A stretch of 64,000 bases of DNA, taken from the NCBI GenBank assembly GCA_905182985.1, contig CAJJDN010000057.1, positions 433,440-497,439 on the forward strand. The letters are read 5' to 3'. The notes beneath the pieces are model-generated. The model saw only the letters and a program-made list of their open reading frames with translations. It did no database searches and was not told where the DNA came from. The DNA is from Paramecium sonneborni (taxonomy: Eukaryota > Ciliophora > Oligohymenophorea > Peniculida > Parameciidae). The position numbers and the translations under genes were made by a program. Of the stretch, positions 35,802-47,358 are shown piece after piece (the stretch's first letter is position 1; each line of letters starts with the position of its first letter).

Positions 35802-38233
35802 ATGTACACTAATCAATTCTTGATTGGAGATTATTGTGTTTATTATTCAGAACTTTTAGGATAAGGAAGTTATGCTAAAGTGTATGGAGCTAAAAAGATT
35901 AGTACTAATTAATCTATTTGTGCCAAAGTACTCATTTTATTAAAAAACAGATTATTAAGATTACTACAGAAAATTTAAAACTGTTAGATAGAGAAATACA
36001 AATATTGAATAAACTTAAAGATATTGATAATCACAATTTGATCAAAATTTATGACATTTTCAACTAGAATAGTTTCTTATGTATTTTTATGGAAAGATGC
36101 AAATTAAATTTGGCTGAGCATATAGCAGATAATAAACAAAAGTAATAACTATTATCTCTTATTGAAATTATTGATATTTCTAAATAGATTGTTAATGGCT
36201 ACCATGATCTATATTCACATCATATAATTCATAGAGATCTTAAACCAGAGAATTTATTAATTGGAAAAGACAATAAAATTAAAGTAATAACGAAATAATT
36301 CAAAAGATTTGTGATTTTGGTTTTGGAAAAATTGTGAAATATGATAACTAATTAGTTGCCTAATCCATTTTGGGTACTCCTTTGTATGTCTCACCTTAAG
36401 CTTTAATGACTGGTTAATATACATCTAAAACAGATGTTTATAGTGTAAATTATATATTCAATATAGTTTGGATTGATATTGTATTTTCTTATTTTTTAGT
36501 AATCTTATTATAAAGCTAAGACCTTTGATTAATTAATTTAAAATATTATGGTGTTGGATAAAGAATTTTCGATAGGAGAATTTAAGAATTTTGGAAGTTA
36601 AGAAAATATTACTTTATTATAATATTTACTAGATGGATGCATTAAATTTCATGAAAAAGATAGATTTAATTGGGATTAATTATTTAATATTTTTGATTAA
36701 ATCTCTATACCTTAAAAAAACCGATCTTAATCTAAAAGAATAGTAGAATTAAGATCTTAATCTAATAATAGAAATATTAGTCAAGAAGAGTAGCTTTAAA
36801 TGAATCCATATGAAAAATTAACATAACATATTTAAATTTAAAATTAAAAACCTCCTTTAAAAGAACATGGAATGAAAGTTTAATTGAGGGCTTTAAAACA
36901 AAATTAAATAATTGAGAAAGGCATGTATTAAATTCATCTATATAAGATTAAGTTTAAAGTGGAACTTAAAGTTAAAATGATAAAAATCAAACTATGATTA
37001 AGGAGGAATCACCTCAAAAAACATATTAAAGAATAACTTAAACTCCATAATTAAATAAAAATCAATAATCAAATTATTTTTCTATTAAGAATAGATCCAA
37101 AAAATAAAGAAGAACATCCTCTAATGAAAAAGAAAGACCCAGTACAAACTAAATCTTTAATATTTAATAATTAAAGTAAAATAAGTAGGAAATATAATCA
37201 AGTAAATCAAAATTGAAATTTTAATTGAGGCCATTCACTGATATTTTAGAGAATAAAGTCAAAAAAACAAATGATGAATAAATATGTAGGATAGAATAAT
37301 AAAAATTAAACAATCAATTGTAAAATTAAATTGTTGAATAAACAATTTAACCAAATATTACAGAATAGTAAGATAAGAAAACTATTTTAAATAATTATTT
37401 TAAATAAAAATTAGATTCTAATTCTGAATAAAATTATAATAGTGAATAAAATGATGATAAAAATGTAACTAAGTATAAAATCTAAGAGTTGAATTTTGAT
37501 TATAATAAAATAAGAGTTTTAAAATAAATTTTTAAGGGAATTTTAGCAAAAATATAATTGGCTGATAATTTATTACAATCATAACGTAAATTAAATTAGA
37601 TCTTAGAATATAGATAAGATATATTTCGTTATCTGATAGTTAATTATTAATAGTCAGTTTTTTTAAATCTTATTTCAATAAAAAATAATGAAATAAAGAG
37701 AGAGTAATACCCTTTATAGAATTAATTGATAGAGTTTATAGAGCCAATTAATTATTTTTAAGATGAGGAGTTTGAGTTGTAGATGAATAATTTAAAAGAG
37801 ACATTATAAAAGTTAGATTTAAAAAATTAAGTATCTATTTATTTAAAGATAAGTTAGCATTCTAATAACTGAATGATATATTATAGAGTAAAGAGAAATA
37901 TAATTTAGAAGATATTTTTGAATTAATTAGAACAAAAGATATAAAATATAATTTTGTAAGAATTATAGAATGTTATTGCAATCATTACTAAGAATTTTTG
38001 GAATAGCTTAAGAATGATTAGAATTAGTTAAAATCAAAAGAATTGTTGATGTAAATTTTGAGATTGAGTATAGGTTCTTAGGATATTCAACAAAATTCAT
38101 AGAGAGTGAAAGTGTTTACTCAATAGAAAATTTGAAAATCATAAATATAGATGAGATTTGTAATTAGGAAGAGAATTATAAGAATATAGTAAAGATGATT
38201 AAAGAGAATTGGAAGAAAAAGGAAAATGTTTGA
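35802..38233 (+). CDS. Serine/threonine protein kinase with long Gln/Asn-rich tail
   Basis: 758 residues, introns 35928-35950, 36284-36306, 36445-36466, 36925-36959 (35 nt, uncertain), 37831-37853 and 38074-38102. The catalytic domain fills residues 8-300: Gly loop GQGSYAKVYGAKK, catalytic [10 protein letters not shown] near 135, and DFG as CDFGFGKI near 155, completed after an intron. The APE position reads SPQ instead of a canonical Glu, which may weaken the C-lobe salt bridge. The activation-segment style recalls ULK/Atg1 and related groups but is not enough for a name. The C-terminal 450 residues are low-complexity then coiled-coil. All exons sum to a multiple of three. Confidence 0.83.
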
Positions 38234-38261
38234 TTTTATATTAATATTATATTAATTTTAA

Positions 38262-39173
38262 ATGGAATTTAATTACGATGAAATTAAAGAGAAACTTAAA
38301 GGTTACGATATGGAGACAAAGATTTAATTAATTGCATTAGCCTAGTGTTTATATGATAGAAAGAAGTTGGATCATGAATAAGATGAAGAATTAGACAAGA
38401 TGGAAGCAGATTATAAGAAAAGTGTAGAACCTTTGATTGAAGCCTCAAATTAAATAATTTAAGGATAAAGATTGGTAAAGGAGGAGGAGATAGAAGATTT
38501 GAAGGAATATTTAAATGGTTAAGAATAAGCAATATTGGATAATTAAGATCCAATAGAAAATTATTGGTCAAAAGTGTTATTGAATTCAAAGACATTAAAG
38601 AATGAAGTAATTGGTGATAAGGATGAACCGTTGTTGAAAGCAATAAAAAATATTAGAGGATATGAAGATAAGGTATAACATAAGTTAGGATTGGTATTTT
38701 AATTTAAACCAAATGATTATTTTGGAGAGGAAGAATTAAAAGTGGAATTTTTATTAGATGAGAAATAAGGAGAACCATTGAAAGTAGAGAGTACAAAAAT
38801 AAATTGGAAGGAAGGAAAGAATATTTCAGTAAAGATTGTTAAGAAGAAAAATAAATAGAAGAAGAAAGTAAAGGAAGTAGAATAGAAGACATTATTTTAA
38901 TTATTTAAAAATTTGGATGTAAAAGATTGGGAGAAATTGGAAGAAGAGAAAAAGGAAGAATAATAATCTAAAATGGATATGTGTTATGATATTTGTAGAT
39001 TGATTTATGATGAAATATTACCATATTCTTTGGAATACTATTTAGATGTACATGTAGAAGATGAAGATTATGAAGGTGATGATATAGATGATGATGAATC
39101 AGATGATGAGGAAGAATTAACAAAAGAAGAAGCAATAAAAAGAATGAAAGAGAGAAGAGGATTTAAAAAGTGA
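38262..39173 (+). CDS. NAP1/SET-family histone chaperone
   Basis: An intronless frame of 303 residues, ATG 38262, TGA 39171-39173. The order fits nucleosome assembly protein: a long N-terminal dimerisation helix (EELDKMEADYKKSVEPLIEA), then ENYWSKVLLNSKTL, the core strand region with LGLVFQFKPNDYFGEEELKV (the family's FxFxxNxYF), a basic insert rich in Lys, the hydrophobic FQLF segment and an acidic C-terminal tail (DDIDDDESDDEEE) for binding histones. It acts in nucleosome assembly and histone shuttling. It starts only 28 bp after the kinase stop. Codon use is purine-rich and marked by GAA/AAG, as expected for a highly charged protein. Confidence 0.88.
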
Positions 39174-39253
39174 TTTGTATAGTAATAATTATGTTTCAGA
39201 TAATATTCGTTTTTCTGTTTTTTTATTTTGGTTGTATTTGATTAATATAATAA

Positions 39254-40431
39254 ATGAAATCAGCTTTGTTGGTTGTTGTTTTGATTGCCTGTATGTAGGC
39301 AACAACAGTTTCTGAATTAAAGGAAAGACTTTCAGGATATGGAGATCATCCTTTTGGATCATCTATGATAAATTTAGTAAGTGTTAACATGAAAACAGGA
39401 GGATCATTGAATGAATTAAAATAGCTTTTATAATAAATTAAGGATGAATTGATAGCCTTAACTTAATTGTAAGATTAAGAAAATGGTACTTTTACAAGAA
39501 GAAGTTAAGTTGATTTAGCTAAACTCTAAGCTACTCTTGAATAAGCTTAATAAGATCTTGATAATTAAAGATAAGAATAATCCAGTTTGAATAATGAATT
39601 AAGTACATTATAAACAAGAGTTAGAGAAGGTATTAATCATTTTTATTATTTATATAGATTAGGCTGCTTTAGACCGTAATTCTAGAGGAAGTGGTGATGC
39701 ATAATCTAGATTAGATGCTGAAAATACAGATTTCGCTGCTAAATTCTAAGATTATAGTGATGCTATTCTTGCATGCAAAGAAGCACAAAGATTACTTATG
39801 AATTTAAGAGGGGAAGGTGCATCATTAATTTAATTGACGTATTTATTATATATGATTATTAATTATTAGCTAAGATACAAAGAGTAATCTCATTTAAACT
39901 AAGGAGAATTTCTAAAAGATTAAAGAAATATTAGAAGCACACACCAAGAAAAGTTCTTTAACTTTGTTCTAACCAATTATTGAAGGATTAGCTGAAATGA
40001 CAACTAAAGTCAATCCAGAAACATTGAATAATGTTTTAAGTCTTGTTGCTAGATTAATCACTGCATTATAAGAAGGATAAGATTAATTAGAAGCTAATCA
40101 TAAAACTTAAGTTGAAAATCTTACTAGATTGGGTGATGATTTAAGAAATGAAAAACAAACATTATAAGTTTCTTTAGCTACTGCTAATAATAGACTTAAA
40201 GAGATCTAATCAAGATTAAATGAATTAGATGGATTAATTAATATTTCTAATGCTATTGTTGAAGTCACTTAATTAAATATCTAAGATGCTACTAGAATCA
40301 ATGAATTAGAAGATCAAGAATATAGTAACTAAAAAGTCAGCAGGTATTCTCTATTATTTTAATCTAGATAAACCGAAATTGACATCGTTGATAGATTAAT
40401 TGAATACATCAACCAAAAGTTATCTGAATGA
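39254..40431 (+). CDS. Trichocyst matrix protein (secretory granule protein)
   Basis: 364 residues, introns 39630-39657, 39839-39869 and 40344-40367. It starts with a clear signal peptide (MKSALLVVVLIACMQATT). The body has the features of trichocyst matrix proteins: IKDELIALTQLQDQENGTF near residue 60, long helical Gln/Glu-rich segments, a second unit ending DQEYSNQKVSR, and almost no cysteine (one in the signal peptide, one near residue 150). Precursors of this family are cleaved and crystallise inside trichocysts, defensive organelles discharged by Paramecium. The third intron preserves the frame and was chosen because its content reads as non-coding. This gene supports the Paramecium assignment. 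Confidence 0.85.
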
Positions 40432-40812
40432 TTTATTCATAATAATCAGGCATATTTCACATTATCTTAATGTACATTTAAATATCTAAAAATCCATCTT
40501 CTCTTTTATTCTATTTCTACCTCAAAAATCTAACTTTTACCTTCTTTTTTATTCATACATTAAATTGCATTTTCATTAAATTTTTAATTAATCTCATTAT
40601 ATTAACCCATTTTAAAATAGATGAAACCTTAAATTACTCTAATTTTTAAATTGATAAAATACATTAATTATAATGTTATTTTCAAAGTATTAATAACATC
40701 CTTTAATCAAAAATAATAAACTTGTCTCATTCTTAGAATTTAGAATTTATTTCCTGGCATACATCAAAAATTTTTATCTAATCCTAAATATACAAATTAA
40801 TTAAATTTAGTG
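40432..40812. other. Intergenic region
   Basis: 381 bp between two same-strand genes, A/T-rich, with no frame I can support. Confidence 0.5.
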
Positions 40813-42456
40813 ATGCCATTCTTAAGTAATTATCCCATGAAGACTTAATTACTAACATACTCTACTATCTTTATTATTGTAGTTTCAGTTTTAACATATC
40901 TAACAGGTTATGTTGGAGGTCAATATATAATTCAAGATTTTTTGAGCTAATCTGATATAATCTATTAGAGACTTAATTCAAATAAATCTAGCCTTACAAA
41001 CTATTATTTAAAGTATTTTAATTCGTATTTTGAAATAAGTAATTTCAATTATCACTATATAGACTCTAATCCACTTATTATCCTAAATAAATTATATCTG
41101 AATTATTTTGGTAATTTAATAGCAGCATCTGAAATAAATATAAATAATTATGGAGGAATCAAAACACTACCTTCAGTTTTAGAGGATAAAAAAAATAAGA
41201 AATTTTCAAATTCAATATTTTGTTATGCATTTAAGCAAGAATTTTAAACATAAAATACTGAATCGATTAAAGAAGTGATTTTTGCTGATTTTCTTGGACC
41301 TCTTGGATAAATTATTCATTCATAATTCGATTAAAATAAGCCATTGCTATATGGTTATATAACAAAAAGTCCAAAGATACTATATTCATATCCATGTTAT
41401 TCATATGGTGAATCTTTCGAAGATTATTTACCAGAAACAAGACCATGGTTTAAATTAGCATAAAATGCATCAGAAAAAATAATAGCAAATTTAGAGTATG
41501 AATATTTAGTTTCAGATCCATATTTATGTAATAAGCTATAAAATATCAAAGTTAATTAAGCTAAATAGATTGGAATTACTTTATCTTTGCCAGTAATTGA
41601 TAATCAATTGAAGTTTAGGGGAGCTTGGTGTATGGATATTTTTCCTGAGTATCTAATCTTTATGACAGAGAAAATGACATCACAATTTAAAAGCATGAAC
41701 ATTATTATTTTGAGCACAGATGGAATGATTATAAAAGATGATGATAGCAAACTTTCATATCCAGTTTACTTTTATAATGAAAGCATAACTGGATTTAATT
41801 TATAATAGTGGCAAACATTAAAAGAAACTGATTTTGAAGAATATCAATTTGATAATACTTTAGAAGAGACTCAAAATAGTATTATTAAATTTTATTTGAA
41901 AAAACAATAGCTGTACATATTATTGTATTTTAATAATTATATTTAGATTAGTTTAATAGATTCTAATGAATATATTCACTATCTTATGGATTATAAAAAT
42001 TAATAGGAATATAAAATAAATGATTTTTTACAATTAACATTGATACTTTTGTTAATGAGTTTTTGTGTTTTGATATTGATGGCATATTTGATAATAACAT
42101 TTTTCATAATGAAACCAATAGAAGAGATAATTTGGTTTTTTTAAATGAGAGAGAGTAAATCTTTGAAGTAGAAATATCAACAGATGTTAAAGACAAGATT
42201 TAGATATAGAAATCATAATTATATAAGTCCAACAATAAGAAAGTTGTAGGAAGCAGCATATAGATTAAATTATTGGAATTTTAAAAAATAGAAACAAAAA
42301 AATACGTAATGTAATTTGTTATAATTGTTCTAATTTCCTAAAAATTCACATCGTAATAAGATATGTTTGAAGAGATTTAAATTGTAGGATAAACACAAAG
42401 ATTTGGAATAATGGGAATTTTTAAAATTAATAAGACAAGATAGTGATTATAGCTGA
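40813..42456 (+). CDS. Cache-domain membrane sensor with no recognised output domain
   Basis: 547 residues without introns. The layout is TM helix near residues 13-37, extracellular domain of about 360 residues, TM helix near 406-430 (LTLILLLMSFCVLILMAYLI), and a basic cytosolic tail of about 115 residues. The ectodomain contains YLPETRPWFKLA near residue 205, the Y-x-P-x-x-RPW-Y/F motif of double-Cache ligand-binding domains found in chemoreceptors and in the calcium-channel alpha2-delta subunit. No kinase, cyclase or GTPase motif follows the second TM, so it may act by pairing with a partner. The tail is rich in Lys, Arg and Gln. Ligand unknown; amino-acid-like ligands are common for the family. 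Confidence 0.72.
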
Positions 42457-42496
42457 TTTGTTTTACTGCGATATTAATTAATAATAATTATATTTA

Positions 42497-43470
42497 ATGA
42501 ACAGAGACTTAGAGATGGCTAGATAAGCCTATATGGGAAAGAATGTAGAGATGACAAAGTAAGCCCATAACTATAATCCTTCTGAATAATTATATACTGA
42601 TAATAGAGTGAATGAGAATGACCCATTATAAAAATTAGGTATTTTGAAGTTATAGAACATTCTATAGATTCTCATTAAGAAAAGCATTCGACAGGTGGTA
42701 ATTATCTAAGAAGTTCTGTTTTTGGTGGCATGGATGGTATGATGACAACGTTTTCTGTGGTTACTGCTGTAATAGGAGTATATAATTATTCTAAAAACAG
42801 GGAAATTTTGGAGTGCAAGCAGTATTAGCATTAGGAGTAGCAAATATGATTGGAGATGGATTATCAATGGCTTTGGGAGATTATTTATCTACTAAATCAG
42901 AATAATAGTTTTTTAAATAGGAAAGAGAAAGAGAGAAATGGGAAGTTGAAAATAATTTAGAAGGAGAAAAAAAAGAAATGATTGAATTGTATAAGGTAAA
43001 ATTAAATTGCTATTGAAATATTAGAAAAAAGGAATGGAATAGGAAGATGCTGAAAAAATTATGAATATTATTAGCAGACATAAAGATGCCTTTATTGATA
43101 TTATGATGTTAGAAGAATTAGAATTAGGTGGTGCTGAAGAAAATCCATTTATGAATGCTTTAGTAACATTTGTTGCCTTTATATTATTTGGATTAGTCCC
43201 AAGTAAGATTTCACCATTATTATTTTTATTATAGTTATTCCATTCATTGTTGCAGCTATTGCAGGATTGACTGATGGCACAACTGATACTTTGTTTTATA
43301 TATCAATTGCAATGACTGCTTCATTCTTAATTATTTTAGGAGTTAGTAAATCATTTTTCTCATATGCTCCATGGTGGAGATGTGCTGCTGAAACTCTATT
43401 TGTAGGAGCTTGCACTGCTGGCTCAAGTTATTTAATTGGTATGGCTTTTGAAGGATAAGAAATTGGTTGA
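42497..43470 (+). CDS. VIT/CCC1-family vacuolar iron (Fe2+/Mn2+) transporter
   Basis: 286 residues in five exons (introns 42639-42667, 42778-42800, 42996-43024, 43203-43234). Characteristic blocks are SSVFGGMDGMMTTFSVVTAV (TM1, with the metal-binding Asp), GVANMIGDGLSMALGDYLST (TM2, Met and Asp), then a cytosolic Glu-rich metal-binding helical pair (EREREKWEVENN and MMLEELELGGAEENPFMNA), and three further TM helices ending with GACTAGSSYLIGM. VIT proteins load iron or manganese into vacuoles by proton exchange. The gene converges with the mini-protein gene on the other strand, with only 26 bp between the two stop codons. Confidence 0.92.
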
Positions 43471-43496
43471 ATATGATATTAAATATATTTATAAAT

Positions 43497-43715
43497 TCAT
43501 TTCTTTTTCATATTACTTTACTTATTCAAATACATCAATATTAATCCTAAAACACTTCCAATTACCAAACCTGGAGCCCAATTGAAAAACCATCTTGGAA
43601 AAAAAAACATCTAATATTATTCTCCTAATAAAGGCTCTCCAAATGTTGTTAATGTACCATAAAGAAATGCCACTATTGCTATCAATTAAAATATTTTCCC
43701 AAGTAATTAATCCAT
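43497..43715 (-). CDS. Mini membrane protein, 72 residues
   Basis: An intronless frame from ATG 43713-43715 to TGA 43497-43499. There are two hydrophobic segments: LIAIVAFLYGTLTTFG near residue 10 and APGLVIGSVLGLILMYL near residue 48, separated by an aromatic PRWFFNWAPG and followed by a basic tail. This size and layout resemble small subunits of mitochondrial or ER complexes, but none is matched by name. Confidence 0.6.
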
Positions 43716-43962
43716 TTTTATTATATTATTAATAATAAATTAATTCATATTTCTATATTATATCCTATACTAAGTCTTTTACGTGTTTCTTTTTTACGCA
43801 ATATCACAATTTTACCATTTTTGTCGAAAATCAATCTTCCCTAAAAATCTTCTTCTCTGTTGAAAAACCCATTAAAAATCTCAATTTTTTGTTTAATCTA
43901 TTTTCACTTGAACTCAACCTGAAATATACACTAAAATCGTATTTCATATTATTAATTTTATA

Positions 43963-44451
43963 ATGCAAAAGGCAATAGGAATTCATTAATTTAACATTCT
44001 ATATCACACCAATCCAATATATAACTTGTAAGGTTTCTTGAAAGTGTCTATCAAACAATATTGCATTTTATATTTGTTTAAAAGAGATTAAAAAATGTTA
44101 AATCTAACATTTATTTTATCTTTTTTGTTAAAATAGTGTTATTTCAATCCAAAATCCAAATTAGAATTATTTCCTTAACTCTAACTGATTTTTATTTGAG
44201 GAGTAAAAGTGTGTTTCTACGACAAATCTGTTTTATAGTTGTATTCCAGACTAAATAATACGACATATATTTTAACACTTGATCAAATTAAATTGGTATT
44301 GAATTTACTATAATTAATAATCTCATTTACTTTTTAATCCTATGATATGATTTTATAATTATACTTATACTGCAACAAAAACTACTAAATGTCTTTTTAT
44401 ATTTCTAAGTCAATTTTTAGACTATTTTTGCTATATTAAATTAGCTTTTGA
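43963..44451 (+). CDS. Doubtful ORF with one in-frame TGA
   Basis: From ATG 43963 the frame runs 78 codons to a TGA at 44197-44199, and the same frame is then open for another 83 codons to TGA 44449-44451. The downstream part reads protein-like (for example LTLDQIKLVLNLLQLIISF), yet no intron of normal size removes the TGA. The rest of 43716-44569 shows no other gene. It may be a decayed gene or chance. Confidence 0.2.
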
Positions 44452-44569
44452 ATTGAGATAAATCACTCAATTAGATGTTAAATCTATAATAGAAAAATAG
44501 TTCCTAGAAGAATCTATTAAAGTAGGGCTTTTCAAATTATAAATATTAATAAAATAACATTAAATTTAA

Positions 44570-45115
44570 TCATTTATAATAAGCGTCTCTTTTAACTTAA
44601 GCTATATTCTATTCCAGTTCAGATATTCGATTTGTTAATAATTTTATATGTTCTTCCTTTTTTGCCAATTAATATTGAGTTTCATTTGTGTGAAGAAGCT
44701 ATTATTTAAAAAATTCAATTTCATTCATTAATTACTAATATAGAAATATTACAAAACCTTTTTTTCTGCTTCATTTTCATGTACATGCTATATTAATAAA
44801 TGCACTTCATTTTATTTTTTATAAGATAAAATTTTATGATTTCTCAATTCTTCAGTTAATTATTATTGAACCACTTAGTTTTCTAATATTTAATAAATAT
44901 AATTAACCTTTCAAACCTTGAGATTCTAATTTGATATTCTCTTCTAACATCAAATTTTCTCTCTCTAAATTACCCTTTTTATGTTCAAAATCTAATAATT
45001 TCTCCTCTAATTCCATTTATCTCTCCTTTAATTTCTCAATTAACCCAGGATCTTCTCTAAAAGTTTAAGCTAATCGATTTGGTTAACAAGTGCATTTTAA
45101 ATGTTATTAAGACAT
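44570..45115 (-). CDS. Coiled-coil protein, 165 residues
   Basis: ATG 45113-45115, introns 44883-44907 and 44735-44757, TGA 44570-44572. After a short Cys-containing N-terminus (HLKCTCQPNRL), heptad-spaced Leu with Glu and Lys fills the rest (for example LMLEENIKLESQGLKENQVV and EEHIKLLTNRISELEQNI). Splicing joins three exons that would otherwise hit stops. It is divergent from the next coiled-coil gene, 49 bp from its ATG, so the two probably share a promoter region. Confidence 0.65.
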
Positions 45116-45164
45116 ACGTTAATAATTATAATTTACGTTTTTTAATGTTATAAATAAATTAATA

Positions 45165-46235
45165 ATGGATTAAGTCAATGCTATGTAGTAATACATAACA
45201 AAATTAAAAACAGCTCTTACAGATCTACAATCAAAAAATAAAGATTTAGAATAAAAACTTGATCAAGAACATAAACTAGTTTAATCTTTAGAAGAAAAAT
45301 TAGAATACACAGAGAAAAAATTATCAAATGAAAAAGAATAAGTTGAAGTATTAGAAATTAAGGTTGATGAATATGAAAAAAAATTAAAAAGCATTTCTGA
45401 TACAAAAGTATCAATAATTTTATATTTAAGAAACCAAGTTTTTTAGGAAAAGTTTTTAATAATTCTTAATTAGATTAATTGACTATTAAAATAAACTAAG
45501 CTGAATAATCATTAGATTTATAAATTTAAGAGAATGAAAAATTACATGCTTAAGTATTCACCCTTAAAACACAATTAGATTTATTAGAAAATAAGTTTGA
45601 AGAAGAATAAAAATTAGCTCAATAAAAATTCTCGAAATTAAAGTCTTATTATCAATAAGAAAAACTTAAAAAGGAAGATCTAGAAAAATAAATTTAGTAA
45701 TTAAATCTAGTGCAAACTGGATTAAAATATGAAATTAATCAACTGAATCAATAAATTGATTAGTTAAAAAAAGATATCGATAATAAATAATAAGAGTTCT
45801 TGTCTACTCAATAATTACTTGATAAAAATTATGATGATATGAAAAAGTTGACTCAAGACCTCATTAATCAATAATAAGATATGTATATATTTAAACTAAA
45901 AATAGCCGATAATTAAAATAGGAAAAAGATGAGTTCTAGAATTTTGTTCAAGAAATTTAAAATTTTGTCACAGGATTGTCTATTGATTAATAATATTAAG
46001 AGTTATTTAGTAGTTTAAGTGAAATAATTTAAAGGATACATAAGCCAACATTTGGAAAGGAATTATTCTTACAAGCAAAACCAGGTAATTATGAGATCTT
46101 TAAGTTGGCTTAAGAAAAAATACTAAAACTAGGAAAAAAAGTATTAGTTCATAAATATCATAGAATGAACAATTAATTAAGTAGAATAAATTATTATAAG
46201 ATAAATTATAATTGTAAAAGACTAAGTAAGAATGA
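45165..46235 (+). CDS. Coiled-coil protein, 333 residues
   Basis: Four exons (introns 45408-45430, 45883-45905, 46141-46163, all 23 nt). The sequence is coiled coil almost throughout (for example LEEKLEYTEKKLSNEKEQ, KSYYQQEKLKKEDLEKQIQQ). A less regular region sits at residues 255-300, containing ELFSSLSEIIQRIHKPTF. The third intron gives a coiled-coil C-terminus ending KTKQE; leaving it in gives an unlikely tail. The length and the absence of a signal peptide suggest a cytoskeletal or Golgi-tether-like protein, with no definite family. Confidence 0.65.
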
Positions 46236-46281
46236 AATTAATATATCTATTAATAAAAGAGAAAGTAGTATTTATAAAATT

Positions 46282-47120
46282 TCATTTGATTACTTTTAGT
46301 GGTTGTCTTTTACACATTTCTGCAAGTTTATTCTTTAAGTTGATGGTACTAGATTATTCGGGACTCTTACTACTAAAGAAATGTTTTAATGATCTATTAT
46401 TTAATGAAAAAGATACATTTTAGAATCTTAGTTCATTTATGATGTACTAGTTTAATTTTATTATTTGAACATGTCTTATTTCATTTTTGTAAATTTGTTG
46501 AGATAATAGTTTTGAGTTCTGCTTTTTTATCCATTAAAGCTTTACGACATAATATGGCTTTGATTATTTGAGGATAAATTTATATATTATCTTGATGTAT
46601 TATTGTTGTGTTATGAATATTATGATCTTTTAGCTACAGATTTTCGAATAAATGAAATAATTTATTCATTTGTTTGTTTTTCTATTGATTTATTCTTTTT
46701 TAGTGCATCTATATAGCTAACTTGATTTTCATCATACTATTCTGTTTTATATCGAGTTGACTATCTATTGCCTTTCATAGATTTATCAGACATGATCTTA
46801 ATCAATGATTTAGCTTTTATAGATTCTTTAGATGATTGTAAATGTTTGCTGTTAGTTTATTTTTTTTAATATTATTAGCGTAGATCATATGTACCTACTT
46901 TTTATAGTTCTTCTAATGAACTGTCATTACTTTGATCATAATATTCATATGGAAATCGATACTCATTGTTATGACGAGCCATCTTAAACTTTTATTCCAC
47001 TTCCTATTAAAATTTACGTAACTGCTATCTTTAATCTTCATCATCTGTTTGAGGTTTACTTGATATCTTTTTTAAACATTGTAGTAATTATTCTTGCTTC
47101 TTTTTAACTACTTAATCCAT
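46282..47120 (-). CDS. Basic, low-complexity protein, 271 residues
   Basis: ATG 47118-47120, intron 46394-46416 (23 nt), TGA 46282-46284. The N-terminal 60 residues are helical and Gln/Lys-rich. The middle has many Ser, Asn, Lys and Gln with repeated short basic motifs (KSTRYK-like, FIRKSVAKRSQ). The part after the intron ends NKLAEMCKRQPLKVIK. There is no known domain. It converges on the coiled-coil gene, 46 bp away. Confidence 0.55.
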
Positions 47121-47358
47121 TTTTATTATTTTTTAATATTTTGGGAAAAATGAATTAAAGTTTTATTTTCATCAATGCACTATTTTATTTTCTAAATTTG
47201 TGATTTTAATCTAATTACGATATATTATAGTATGATATAATAAAAGATCCCTAAGAAATAATTCTAATTATATATTAGTTAACTTTGGCAAGTGAGAATA
47301 TAATAAAAAATATTAAAAATAATTAATTTTATATATTTTATTTTGCATATATATAATC

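Noticed and set aside
38296..38643. Minus-strand 115-codon frame
   Set aside because: It is antisense to the NAP1-like gene, whose conserved motifs fix the coding strand.
46232..46423. Plus-strand 63-codon frame
   Set aside because: It begins inside the end of the coiled-coil gene and lies antisense to the exon of the convergent gene at 46282-47120.
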